Assembly (NCBI RefSeq): GCF_028765165.1
Contig: NZ_JARADB010000004.1
Span: 310,001-374,000 of the forward strand
Length of the DNA stretch: 64,000 bases
Reading direction: 5' to 3'
Origin: Paenibacillus sp. MAHUQ-63
GTDB lineage: Bacteria > Bacillota > Bacilli > Paenibacillales > NBRC-103111
Shown here in pieces: positions 8,111 to 16,197 of the stretch. Positions within the stretch are counted from its first letter, which is position 1. Every line of letters starts with the position of its first letter. The notes below the pieces were generated by a model. That model was not told the DNA's origin, ran no database searches, and saw only the letters and a program-made list of their open reading frames with translations. Made by a program: the position numbers and the translations under genes.

Positions 8111-10186
8111 TTGGAACTTAGTCAATATTTATCTATGTTTATCGATGAGTCGAAAGAGCATCTGCAATCTTTGAATGAAAACTTACTAAGTTTAGAGAGT
8201 AACCCTCAAGACATTAGCATTGTACATAATATTTTCCGTTCTGCACATACGTTGAAGGGAATGTCCGCAACCATGGGGTTTGAGGATATCGCCTCCCTGA
8301 CGCACGAGATGGAAAATGTTCTGGATATGGTCCGCAACAGCAAAATCGAGATGGATTCATTTATTTTCGACTGCATCTTCAAAAGTCTCGATTCGCTAGA
8401 ATCGATGGTAGAAGATATCATACAAGGCGGTACGGGGAAAGCGGACGTTAGTACCATCGTCGTATCCCTTCGTTCCATCGTGACAGGTGAATACAAAACG
8501 GCTCAAGCTCCTTCTGGTGGAGCTGCAGCCAAAGCTGTCAAAGAGCCGGTGAAAGGCATCGAAGTGGATGAATTTCAATTCTCCATTTTGCAGCAATCCA
8601 TCGAGGCGGGCTTCCTCGTTTTCTACATTGAAGTGAACGTCAATGAGAACTGCGTTCTGAAAGCCGCACGTGCCTACATGGTATTCGATGCACTAGAGCG
8701 TAATGGCGAAATCGTCAAAGCAACTCCATCCGTGCAAGAAATCGAACAGGAGAAGTTCGATCGTTCGTTCTCTTTATATTATATCTCCAAAGTCGACCAA
8801 GCTACATTAGAGAAAGAGATTCTCAATGTTTCGGAGATCGAATCCGCTGTCATTATTACAGTGGACTCGGAATCATTAGCAGAGCTGTCACGTCCGCAAA
8901 GTGAAGTGGAAGCCGCCCGGAAAGAAATCGCAGCAGCGGTTGCCGCCGTTGCGCCTGCGGCTCCTGAAGCTCCTGCAGCGAAGGCAGCTGAACCGGCAGC
9001 CCCGGCCAAACCAGCGGCAGGCGGAGCTCCGGTTGCGAACCGTACGATCCGCGTAGATATTGAGCGTTTGGATGCGCTTATGAATTTGTTCAGCGAGCTA
9101 TTGATTGACCGGGTACGACTGGAGCAGCTTGCAAGTGAAGTGAAACGTAACGATCTGACAGAGACCGTAGAGCATATGTCCAGAGTGAGCAGCGATCTGC
9201 AAAATATCGTGCTCAAGCTCCGCATGGTGCCGGTAGATTCAGTCTTCAACCGGTTCCCGCGGATGATTCGCGATTTGGCGAAATCATTGGACAAAAAGGT
9301 TGATTTGATCATCACCGGGGCGGAAACGGAGCTCGACCGCACGGTCATCGACGAAATCGGCGATCCACTCGTTCATTTGCTGCGAAATGCGGTGGATCAT
9401 GGAATTGAGCCGATCAGCGACCGTTTGGCTGCCGGCAAGAGCGAGCATGGCACGATTCAGCTTCGCGCTTTCCACAGCGGCAATCATGTATTTATCGAAA
9501 TCGAAGAAGACGGCAGAGGAATCTACAGAGAGAAAGTATTGAAGACAGCTCTCAAAAATGGATTGGTTACGGCTGAGCAAGCGGCGAAACTGACGGATAA
9601 GGAAGTTTACAACTTGCTATTTGCTTCCGGCTTTAGTACGGCCGAGAAAATCTCGGACATTTCCGGACGTGGCGTTGGTCTGGATGTCGTGAAAACGAAG
9701 ATTCAATCGCTTGGCGGTCATGTCCAAGTCGATTCCAAGCCTGGACACGGCAGCAAGTTCTCGGTTCAATTGCCGCTCACGCTATCCATTATTTCCGCGA
9801 TGCTGGTCCGTCTGGGCAGTGAGAAATATGCGATACCGCTTTCCTCCATTGTCGAGACATCGGCGATCCAGAAGAAGCAAATCCGCAACATTCATGGCAA
9901 TAAAATGGTGGACTACCGGAAGTCGGTGATCCCGTTGGTTTCTTTGAGCACTTTGTTCGAGGTGCCGGATTATAACGAGGATCTCGAAGAGGAAACCGAA
10001 ATTGTTGTCGTTCGCAAGGGCGATAAGCAAGTAGCCCTAATGGTTGATGAATTTATCGGCCAACAGGAAATCGTCCTCAAAACGTTAGGCAAATACTTAA
10101 CGGGCTTGTTCGCCATCTCTGGCGCAACGATTCTCGGCGATGGTCAAGTAGCACTCATTATCGATCCGAACGCATTGATCAAATAA
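8111..10186 (+). CDS. cheA: CheA, chemotaxis histidine kinase
   Basis: CheA is the receptor-coupled histidine kinase that phosphorylates CheY and CheB. The domain order is P1 with phospho-site H46 in AHTLKGM, then P2 (about 155-260) and an Ala/Pro-rich linker (about 280-305). P3 dimerisation follows, then the P4 ATPase with NAVDHGIE and GRGVGLDVV, and last the P5 CheW-like domain. I chose TTG 8111 because GGAGGT ends 8 bases upstream and the protein then begins MELSQYLSMFIDESKEHL, matching relatives. GTG 8105 is only about 2 bases from that ribosome site. Length 691 residues. Confidence 0.97.
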   Translation: MELSQYLSMFIDESKEHLQSLNENLLSLESNPQDISIVHNIFRSAHTLKGMSATMGFEDIASLTHEMENVLDMVRNSKIEMDSFIFDCIFKSLDSLESMVEDIIQGGTGKADVSTIVVSLRSIVTGEYKTAQAPSGGAAAKAVKEPVKGIEVDEFQFSILQQSIEAGFLVFYIEVNVNENCVLKAARAYMVFDALERNGEIVKATPSVQEIEQEKFDRSFSLYYISKVDQATLEKEILNVSEIESAVIITVDSESLAELSRPQSEVEAARKEIAAAVAAVAPAAPEAPAAKAAEPAAPAKPAAGGAPVANRTIRVDIERLDALMNLFSELLIDRVRLEQLASEVKRNDLTETVEHMSRVSSDLQNIVLKLRMVPVDSVFNRFPRMIRDLAKSLDKKVDLIITGAETELDRTVIDEIGDPLVHLLRNAVDHGIEPISDRLAAGKSEHGTIQLRAFHSGNHVFIEIEEDGRGIYREKVLKTALKNGLVTAEQAAKLTDKEVYNLLFASGFSTAEKISDISGRGVGLDVVKTKIQSLGGHVQVDSKPGHGSKFSVQLPLTLSIISAMLVRLGSEKYAIPLSSIVETSAIQKKQIRNIHGNKMVDYRKSVIPLVSLSTLFEVPDYNEDLEEETEIVVVRKGDKQVALMVDEFIGQQEIVLKTLGKYLTGLFAISGATILGDGQVALIIDPNALIK

Positions 10187-10214
10187 CGATAGAACATCCA
10201 AGGAGGGTATTACA

Positions 10215-10676
10215 ATGGGAGAAGAAAAAAAGGTAATTGTCTTCGCACTTGGAACGGAAGAGTATGGCGTAGAAGTTGAGAAAGTAAGAACAATTGAGAG
10301 AATGCAGCCGATGACGCGCGTGCCGAAAGCGCCGGAATTCATTAAAGGGGTTATTAACCTGCGCGGAGTTGTGATTCCGATCATCGACCTTCGTTCCCGT
10401 TTCGGGTTGGAAGTGCAAGCAACGACTGACGCCACTCGGATTATCATCGTTTCCGCCGGAGAGTTTGAAGTCGGGCTCATCGTAGATTCCGCGAACGATG
10501 TCATAGATTTGGATACGGACAACATCGACAATCCGCCAGAGATCGTCGGCGGCATCAAGGCCAAATATTTGGACGGCATTGCGCGTGTCGGCGAGCAGCG
10601 TCTGCTCGTTCTGCTGAACTTGGAGCAGGTTCTCGATCGTAACGAGCTACAACAGTTGGAAAGACTAGAGGACTAA
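10215..10676 (+). CDS. cheW: CheW, chemotaxis coupling protein
   Basis: CheW links chemoreceptors to the CheA P5 domain in the signalling array. The 153-residue protein is a single CheW domain. It has the characteristic VIVFALGTEEYGV start, RVPKAPEFIKGVINLRG in the middle and GIARVGEQRLLVLLNLE near the end. The ATG is preceded by AAGGAGGG. It follows cheA by 28 bases, and cheC starts 3 bases after its stop. Confidence 0.98.
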   Translation: MGEEKKVIVFALGTEEYGVEVEKVRTIERMQPMTRVPKAPEFIKGVINLRGVVIPIIDLRSRFGLEVQATTDATRIIIVSAGEFEVGLIVDSANDVIDLDTDNIDNPPEIVGGIKAKYLDGIARVGEQRLLVLLNLEQVLDRNELQQLERLED

Positions 10677-10679
10677 CTT

Positions 10680-11303
10680 GTGGACGTTTTCAATCAGTTG
10701 GCAGACTTTCAAATGGATGTGCTCAAAGAAGTAGGAAATATAGGTGCGGGGCATGCTGCTACCGCCCTATCTACACTGCTTGATAAACCGATCGATATGC
10801 TGGTACCCAAAGTAAGAATGCTTCCTTTCGAAGAGATTTGTGACAGCGTAGGCGGAGCGGAGACGGTCGTCCTCGCCATCTTCCTGCGGGTCGAAGGGGA
10901 CGCACCCGGCAATATGTTCTTCATTCTGAATTTGGATGCCGCGAAGAATATGCTGAGGGACCTGATCGGATTGCAAATTGAAGAAGGGCAAGATGAATAC
11001 TCCGAGCTTGAATTGTCCGCACTTAATGAGATTGGCAACATTCTGGCCGGCTCGTATTTATCCTCTTTGGCTGATTTTACGAATTTGAATATGCAGCCGA
11101 CAGTACCGGCATTGGCGATCGATATGGCGGGGGCCATTTTAAGCTACGGCTTGCTGCAGTTTGGGCAAATGGGGGATCAAGCGCTCCTCATTGATACCAA
11201 ATTTTTGGAAGGGGATAATGAAGTACAAGGGCATTTCTTCCTAATTCCTGATCCGGAATCGTTTGGCAAAATATTTTCCGCATTAGGGGTCGAGTCTCCA
11301 TGA
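10680..11303 (+). CDS. cheC: CheC, CheY-P phosphatase
   Basis: CheC dephosphorylates CheY-P and binds CheD, forming an adaptation loop found in Bacillus-type chemotaxis. Both half-repeats of the CheC/CheX/FliY phosphatase family carry the signature E-x2-N: DVLKEVGNIGAGHAATALS at the N-terminus and SALNEIGNILAGSYLSSL at about residues 113-130. Two active sites are therefore expected. The start is a GTG only 3 bases after the cheW stop, with AGAGGA upstream. The end overlaps cheD as ATGA. 207 residues is the normal length. Confidence 0.97.
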   Translation: MDVFNQLADFQMDVLKEVGNIGAGHAATALSTLLDKPIDMLVPKVRMLPFEEICDSVGGAETVVLAIFLRVEGDAPGNMFFILNLDAAKNMLRDLIGLQIEEGQDEYSELELSALNEIGNILAGSYLSSLADFTNLNMQPTVPALAIDMAGAILSYGLLQFGQMGDQALLIDTKFLEGDNEVQGHFFLIPDPESFGKIFSALGVESP

Positions 11304-11794
11304 CGCAGGATAATTTGATTAAAGTTGGAATGGCTGACTTGAATGTTGCTCATCATACGGGTGTACTCAAGACAACAGGGCTCGGTTCATGTGTTGGGGT
11401 CACCCTGTATGATAGCCGCGCTAAAGTAGCCGGAATGGCGCATGTCATGCTGCCATCCTCCGAGATAGCCCGCGAGGGAACGATGAATATTGCGAAGTAC
11501 GCCGACACGGCGATTCCAGAGCTTATTGCCAGAATGGAGAAGCTGGGAGCGTCCGTTAACAAGTTAGAGGCCAAGCTGGCCGGCGGCGCCCAAATGTTTG
11601 CATTTGCTGGAAATAATGATACGATGAGAATTGGGCCAAGGAATGTAGAATCTTGTAAAGAAATGTTGAATAAATACAAAATTCCGATTCGAGCGGAGGA
11701 TACGGGAGCAAATTACGGTCGAACGATCGAATTCCATACCGAAACCGGTATTCTAGTTATCCGAAGCGTCCAATTAGGAGTGAAGGAAATTTAA
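11300..11794 (+). CDS. cheD: CheD, chemoreceptor glutamine deamidase
   Basis: CheD deamidates glutamines in chemoreceptors and stimulates CheC. The cysteine-protease-like triad known from the Thermotoga enzyme is recognisable as T25, C31 and H48, in the segment from TTGLGSCVGV to GMAHVMLP. The 164-residue length fits the family. It overlaps cheC by 4 bases at its start and the next gene by 1 base at its stop (TAATG). This supports strong translational coupling through the cheC-cheD-unknown-sigD segment. Confidence 0.98.
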   Translation: MTQDNLIKVGMADLNVAHHTGVLKTTGLGSCVGVTLYDSRAKVAGMAHVMLPSSEIAREGTMNIAKYADTAIPELIARMEKLGASVNKLEAKLAGGAQMFAFAGNNDTMRIGPRNVESCKEMLNKYKIPIRAEDTGANYGRTIEFHTETGILVIRSVQLGVKEI

Positions 11795-12234
11795 TGATGA
11801 TTGGAACCATGCGCATTAATGTCATCGTAGCAGCGTTGGCGGGATTGTTAACCTTTGGCTTATCGATTGGCAATAATTTATTCCTGACGACATGCCTCAG
11901 AAGCTTATACAGCTTCGTTATTCTATTCGTGGTGACCTTCGGCTTTCGCTGGGTATTAGGTCTCATGATTGGAGCGGAGCAAGCGGCGGGGCGTGCAGAT
12001 CAGGGAGCGCCGGCACCGGATGCGTCATCCGTCGGCCAGACCATGGATTTGACGACACCGGACGACGATGAGGAGACGTGTGAGCTTTTGAAAGCAAATA
12101 GGGGGACAAGCAGTACAACGTCATCGTCCGCCGACATGCAATTTTCACCCCTGAATCCACCTAAGCTAGCCACCAAGAATAACCTGGACCCTGAACAACT
12201 GGCGGGTGCCTTAAGACGAATGTCTGAAGACTAA
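11794..12234 (+). CDS. Uncharacterised two-helix membrane protein between cheD and sigD
   Basis: I do not recognise this 146-residue protein. It starts with two hydrophobic segments (about residues 8-25 and 37-58), consistent with a hairpin in the membrane. A low-complexity polar tail of about 80 residues follows, rich in Ala, Ser, Thr, Asp and Pro. It ends with a better ordered, charged motif (LDPEQLAGALRRMSED). The start ATG overlaps the cheD stop as TAATG, and a second ATG follows directly. sigD begins 19 bases downstream. The coupling makes a motility or chemotaxis role likely, but that is inference from position only. Confidence 0.85.
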   Translation: MMIGTMRINVIVAALAGLLTFGLSIGNNLFLTTCLRSLYSFVILFVVTFGFRWVLGLMIGAEQAAGRADQGAPAPDASSVGQTMDLTTPDDDEETCELLKANRGTSSTTSSSADMQFSPLNPPKLATKNNLDPEQLAGALRRMSED

Positions 12235-12253
12235 GGATGGTGAAACGTAAATC

Positions 12254-13042
12254 ATGATCGAACAGAAGCAATCGCAATTAGCGAATATCGAGTTATGGAA
12301 GCAGTGGAAGGAGCAAGGCTTGATTCCCGCTAAGCAAGCATTGATTGAGAGTTACTTGCCTTTAGTCGATTATGTATCCGGACGGCTTGCCATTGGACTT
12401 CCCAAAAGTGTTTCCAAAGATGACCTGTCCAGCTTCGGTGTGATGGGTCTTATTGATGCTGTGGAGAAATTTGATTATGCCCGCGGCTTGCAATTCGAAA
12501 CCTATGCCTCCTGGCGGATCCGCGGATCGATCATTGATGGGCTTAGGCAGGGCGATTGGGTGCCTCGCTCCGTAAGAGAAAAGGCGAAGAAAGTCGAGGA
12601 TGCGTACCAGAAGCTGGAACAGCAATATTTGCGCTCTGTGACGGATGCCGAGATCAGCGCGTATTTGCAAGTAAGCGAGCAAGACTTCCAGCAAATGCTG
12701 CAGGACATCTCCATCACGACGATATGCTCGATTGATGATCCGATCCGGGAGGAAGATTCGGAAACCCGGCTCTCCCTGCTCGTGGATGAGAAAGCCAAAA
12801 ATCCCGAATTTCAGGTGAATGAGTTTTTCTTGAAAGATTCACTCGCGAAGGCGATTGAACGTCTTACTGAGAAAGAACGAACCGTTGTATCGTTATTTTA
12901 TTTCGAAGAGCTTTCGTTAAGCGAGATAGCCGAGGTCATGAATTTATCGCCATCGCGTATTTCGCAGCTTCATTCCAAAGCGATTCTTCGCCTTAAAGGT
13001 GTACTCGGGCGATTTAAAAATCAGTTATTTCAGGATACTTAA
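12254..13042 (+). CDS. sigD: SigD (FliA/WhiG family), flagellar sigma factor
   Basis: This is the sigma-28-type factor that transcribes late flagellar, chemotaxis and autolysin genes. Region 2 is seen in DDLSSFGVMGLIDAVEKFDY and in QFETYASWRIRGSIIDGLR, with WVPRSVR following, as in the FliA/WhiG family. Region 4 is visible near the end as ERTVVSLFYFEELSLSEIA, followed by LSPSRISQLHSKAI. 262 residues is close to the usual length. The ATG at 12254 follows a modest ribosome site (GGATGGTG). Its place late in the fla/che operon is the same as in B. subtilis. Confidence 0.97.
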   Translation: MIEQKQSQLANIELWKQWKEQGLIPAKQALIESYLPLVDYVSGRLAIGLPKSVSKDDLSSFGVMGLIDAVEKFDYARGLQFETYASWRIRGSIIDGLRQGDWVPRSVREKAKKVEDAYQKLEQQYLRSVTDAEISAYLQVSEQDFQQMLQDISITTICSIDDPIREEDSETRLSLLVDEKAKNPEFQVNEFFLKDSLAKAIERLTEKERTVVSLFYFEELSLSEIAEVMNLSPSRISQLHSKAILRLKGVLGRFKNQLFQDT

Positions 13043-13073
13043 CTAATTTGCTAAAGTTGAAGGGTGGAATTCC

Positions 13074-14483
13074 ATGCTTGAGAGGAACATGCCTTTAGAT
13101 TATTACGTCACGATCTCAATTTCGGATGACAAATTATCAGCTTATTTGCTTATCGGCAACCCCGATGATAACTTCCATGTAACCGCAGCTCAACTGGAAG
13201 AATTGGCACAGAAGCATCATATCATTCATGGTCTAAACCAAGCTTTACTTGCCCAAATCGCAGCTAATCCGAAGCCTTTCTACCATCAGAAGGTGGTGAT
13301 AGCCGACGGAACGAAGCCTGTCCCCGGTGTGAACGGCTACATTAAATATATTTTCGATTTTGACGATGAAGATAAGAAACCGCTGGAACTCGACGACGGC
13401 AGGGTCAATTATAAAGAAGTCATCTCCCTTCATAATGTAAAAAAGGGGCAGCTGATCGGTCAGCGTTTCCTGGCAACCGAGGGGACGCCTGGACGTGCGG
13501 TCACCGGCGAAACGATCTTCACGAAAGCCGGCAAAGAGACGCGCTTCAAAATCGGCAAGAACGTCGTGGCCGACGGAGAGCAAATGGCGCTCTATTCGCT
13601 CATTGACGGTATGGTTGTCCGGACGGACCGTGACAAGATCAACGTTTTCCCGGTGTATGAAGTGAATGGGAATGTGGATTATAATATTGGAAATATTGAT
13701 TTTATCGGCACGGTTGTCGTTCGCGGCAGCGTATTGCCAGGATTTAAAATTCGCGCAGCCGGCGATATTCGGGTAACGGGCGGCGTGGAGGCGGCTGAGC
13801 TTGAAGCCGACGGTTCCATCGAGATTAATGCCGGCATCGTCGGGCAGAACAAAGCGCTGGTGAAAGCCGGTAAAAATGTGAAAAGTTCCTTCATTCAGGA
13901 TGCTACCGTTGAAGTGGCCGGCGAGCTGATCGTATCTCAGAGCATCATGCATTCCACGATTCGTGCCGGCAAAGCGGTCAATTGCAACGGTGCCAAAGGG
14001 TTGATTGTCGGTGGCACGATTCAGGCGGGAGAACGCGTAACGGCGCGCACGATCGGGAATTCGATGTCGACGACAACGGTCGTTGAAGTGGGCGTGCTGC
14101 CTGAGCTTCGCAATGAAATGATTCATTTGCGGAACCAGCTTCGCATCTTTATGGAGAATATGGACAAGACGGACAAAGCGCTGACGTTATTGGATTCATT
14201 AGCCGCCGCAGGGCAGCTGACTCCGGATAAAGTAGCCATGCGCGTGAAGCTCAACCATACCAAAAAGCAGGCCATTGAAGAGCAAAACACAATTAAAGAG
14301 CGCATTCTGGAAATTGAGAAATCGCTTGAAGACTCCGAAAAAGCAAAAGTGGAAGTATTGTCTACCGTATATGGCGGGACCAAGATTGTCATTGGACGTT
14401 ATACCAAATTCATCAAGGATCCTACGAACCGCATGACGTTCCGCTTGAACGACGGGGATATTTCGATGATGGCCAACGTTTGA
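13074..14483 (+). CDS. FapA-type DUF342 protein
   Basis: A 469-residue member of the DUF342 family (FapA, flagellar assembly protein A). It has an N-terminal domain of about 170 residues and a right-handed beta-helix-like middle region rich in Gly-Val-Ile turns (about 190-340, for example GTVVVRGSVLPGFKIRAAGD). A predicted coiled coil lies at about 345-425. FapA in Vibrio vulnificus has been tied to flagellar assembly. Here the link is positional, directly after sigD. The ATG has GGGTGG upstream. An in-frame ATG at 13089 lacks a ribosome site. Confidence 0.9.
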   Translation: MLERNMPLDYYVTISISDDKLSAYLLIGNPDDNFHVTAAQLEELAQKHHIIHGLNQALLAQIAANPKPFYHQKVVIADGTKPVPGVNGYIKYIFDFDDEDKKPLELDDGRVNYKEVISLHNVKKGQLIGQRFLATEGTPGRAVTGETIFTKAGKETRFKIGKNVVADGEQMALYSLIDGMVVRTDRDKINVFPVYEVNGNVDYNIGNIDFIGTVVVRGSVLPGFKIRAAGDIRVTGGVEAAELEADGSIEINAGIVGQNKALVKAGKNVKSSFIQDATVEVAGELIVSQSIMHSTIRAGKAVNCNGAKGLIVGGTIQAGERVTARTIGNSMSTTTVVEVGVLPELRNEMIHLRNQLRIFMENMDKTDKALTLLDSLAAAGQLTPDKVAMRVKLNHTKKQAIEEQNTIKERILEIEKSLEDSEKAKVEVLSTVYGGTKIVIGRYTKFIKDPTNRMTFRLNDGDISMMANV

Positions 14484-14502
14484 GCGAAGGAGAGGGTACG
14501 CG

Positions 14503-14826
14503 ATGAGTTTGAAGGCCATCGATTTACAGTTCGCTGTACACAAGAATGATGAGACGGGCATCCGGCAAAACCAGATGATGCAGAAGCCTCGGCAGGACGA
14601 GACGATTCTGGAGAATCAATCCTCACAATCGACGGAACAAGACCGCCACCGCAGTGCTAAGCTCGAAGAGAGCGTGCGTGCCGACATTAAGGATCATGGC
14701 AAGCAGCAGCAGCCGAATACGAATGGGAAACGGTTGCGCAAGGCGAGCGCGGATACGGGGACAACGGAACTGTCGCACCAACCCGATCACCCCTACAAAG
14801 GGCATCATATCGATTTATCATTATAA
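14503..14826 (+). CDS. Uncharacterised 107-residue hydrophilic protein
   Basis: I do not recognise this protein. It is very polar (Gln, Asp, Glu, His, Lys, Arg) with no hydrophobic segment, and is probably largely disordered or helical. An ordered start (MSLKAIDLQFAVHKNDETG) is followed by a central charged stretch. The end HHIDLSL looks like a short linear motif. It has a good ribosome site (AGGAGAGGG) and an ATG, and sits 19 bases after the DUF342 gene. The run KAIDLQFAVHKNDE is the most likely conserved part. Function unknown. Confidence 0.75.
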   Translation: MSLKAIDLQFAVHKNDETGIRQNQMMQKPRQDETILENQSSQSTEQDRHRSAKLEESVRADIKDHGKQQQPNTNGKRLRKASADTGTTELSHQPDHPYKGHHIDLSL

Positions 14827-14861
14827 ATGCATATTTCATTTAATAGAAAAAGGTGAACCCT

Positions 14862-15446
14862 ATGGCTATGCAGCCGTGGATGTATGTCGTGCTTTTAGGC
14901 TTGGTCATCATCGTGTACGCACGCTTCCTGCCCAAAGATCAGGCAGGGTCCTCAGCTAAGAAGAACGTAGTTGCCGAGATCGAAGAAACGATCGAGCACT
15001 TCGCGGCAGAAATGGATGAGCAGAATCAATCGCTGCTGAATTTATTCGCGAAGACGAAGCAGGATTATGAAGTCGAACTGGCCAAGCTGGCCGGAAGGCT
15101 CGAAACGCTGGAGAAACAGAAGCATGAGCTTTCGCAAGAACTGACGAAAGTCCATGTGACCCAACAGATGCATACATCGTCGAATGCTCACATAGAAGCT
15201 GCATCCATGACGCAAGCTGCCGCGGCCGCGGTTCATTCAGAAGATACGCTGCCCGTTATGGAGGCAAGCGTACCCGAAGAACCAAGTTATACGGGCTTGA
15301 GCATGAAGAGCAGGTATGCTGAGCTTTTTGATTTGCATGAGCAAGGGAAAGGCGTTGAAGCCATCGCCAAGAAATTAGGGATGAACAAGGGCGAAGTTTC
15401 GTTGATTCTTCAGCTCTCCAGACAGGAGGAACGAGCTCGTGTTTAG
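14862..15446 (+). CDS. SwrB-like membrane-anchored protein (DUF6115-type)
   Basis: A 194-residue protein with one N-terminal membrane helix (about residues 5-20), then a coiled coil (about 30-100) and an Ala-rich linker. It ends in a helix-turn-helix-like module, YAELFDLHEQGKGVEAIAKKLG followed by MNKGEVSLILQL. This architecture and the place after sigD match SwrB (YlxL) of B. subtilis, which promotes flagellar hook-basal-body completion. I chose ATG 14862: AGGTGA lies 5 bases upstream. GTG 14853 would overlap that site. Sequence identity to SwrB is likely low, so the name is by architecture and context. Confidence 0.8.
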   Translation: MAMQPWMYVVLLGLVIIVYARFLPKDQAGSSAKKNVVAEIEETIEHFAAEMDEQNQSLLNLFAKTKQDYEVELAKLAGRLETLEKQKHELSQELTKVHVTQQMHTSSNAHIEAASMTQAAAAAVHSEDTLPVMEASVPEEPSYTGLSMKSRYAELFDLHEQGKGVEAIAKKLGMNKGEVSLILQLSRQEERARV

Positions 15447-15948
15447 AAACCGAACCTTCTTGGTAGGCATAGGGACTGGCGTTATTGTAGGGGCACTGCT
15501 GCTGCAAGTGATGTCTGTCCGTTCCGGTGTTCCGGGCGGATCCGGGTTGACGCTGGATGAGATGGATCCCCAAAAGTTGAAAGAAGAAGCCTCCAAATAT
15601 TATCAGGTCTATGATAAGAACACCAAAATGTATACGCAGGCTGAACTCGATGCTAGTGTCGGGCAGAAAGTCAAGGAAGCGACAGAAGGGTTGGCTGCGG
15701 CTAAGCCCACCGAGCAGCCAAAGGTCGAAACGGTCCATCGAACGGTGATTTACGTTCAGCCTAATCTTGACGCGACGGCCGTTGCCGAGCTGCTGGTGAA
15801 ATCAGGCCTGATCACCGACCGCAAAGCCTTCGCCGATGAGCTTGCCAAGCAAGGCGGCAATACGAAGCTGCAGGTTGGCTTTCATGTTTTCGAAGGGCAG
15901 ATGGATATGAAGCAGGTCGTGACGAATTTACTCACTCAGCAGCAATAA
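15439..15948 (+). CDS. Membrane-anchored protein with MltG-like LysM-type subdomain
   Basis: A 169-residue protein with one N-terminal membrane helix (about residues 7-27) and a variable charged linker. Its C-terminal domain (about 105-169) begins VIYVQPNLDATAVAELLVKSG and ends FHVFEGQMDMKQVVTNLL. This resembles the LysM-like N-terminal subdomain of MltG/YceG endolytic transglycosylases, but there is no catalytic domain. The GTG start overlaps the previous gene by 8 bases. It is the last gene before a strong terminator, so it ends the fla/che operon. Family assignment is an inference from pattern, and function is unknown. Confidence 0.78.
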   Translation: MFRNRTFLVGIGTGVIVGALLLQVMSVRSGVPGGSGLTLDEMDPQKLKEEASKYYQVYDKNTKMYTQAELDASVGQKVKEATEGLAAAKPTEQPKVETVHRTVIYVQPNLDATAVAELLVKSGLITDRKAFADELAKQGGNTKLQVGFHVFEGQMDMKQVVTNLLTQQQ

Positions 15949-15963
15949 ACCGCAGTTCTAACG

Positions 15964-15987
15964 GATCTCAATTCGAGGTCTTTTTTT
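15964..15987 (+). terminator. Rho-independent terminator ending the fla/che operon
   Basis: GATCTC and GAGGTC form a 6-bp stem (one G-T wobble) with loop AATTC, followed by seven T. It stands 15 bases after the last gene and just before the rpsB promoter. No comparable terminator was seen in the preceding 15.9 kb. Confidence 0.75.
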
Positions 15988-16045
15988 ATTGAAATCCGAC
16001 ATGAACGTTCCCTTTTCGAGGGAAATTGAGCTTAACGACAAAAGG

Positions 16046-16074
16046 TTGCATCGCCATTTGAGTTGTGGTATATT
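16046..16074 (+). promoter_or_regulatory. Sigma-A-like promoter for rpsB
   Basis: A -35 TTGCAT and a -10 TATATT are separated by exactly 17 bases. The start of transcription would fall near 16081, leaving a leader of about 117 bases before rpsB. No coding region overlaps it. Confidence 0.7.
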
Positions 16075-16106
16075 TATTCACGGTGTTAAAAACTCACGCC
16101 AGTCAA

Positions 16107-16145
16107 TTTGCATAATGGTGCTTACATCGGTAGGTTTTATGCAAA
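16107..16145 (+). promoter_or_regulatory. Hairpin in the rpsB 5' leader, possible ribosomal protein S2 control site
   Basis: TTTGCATAA (16107-16115) pairs perfectly with TTATGCAAA (16137-16145), enclosing a 21-base loop. There is no T-run after it, so it is not a terminator. It lies between the rpsB promoter and the ribosome site. Many ribosomal protein operons are feedback-controlled through such leaders. That this one binds S2 is inference. Confidence 0.5.
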
Positions 16146-16197
16146 GATGCGACAGGCGGCGGATACCAAATAAACCATTTTAGAGGAGGGATTGGGG

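Noticed and set aside
15989..16183. 64-codon frame upstream of rpsB
   Set aside because: It covers the rpsB promoter and leader hairpin, has no ribosome site and no recognisable protein.
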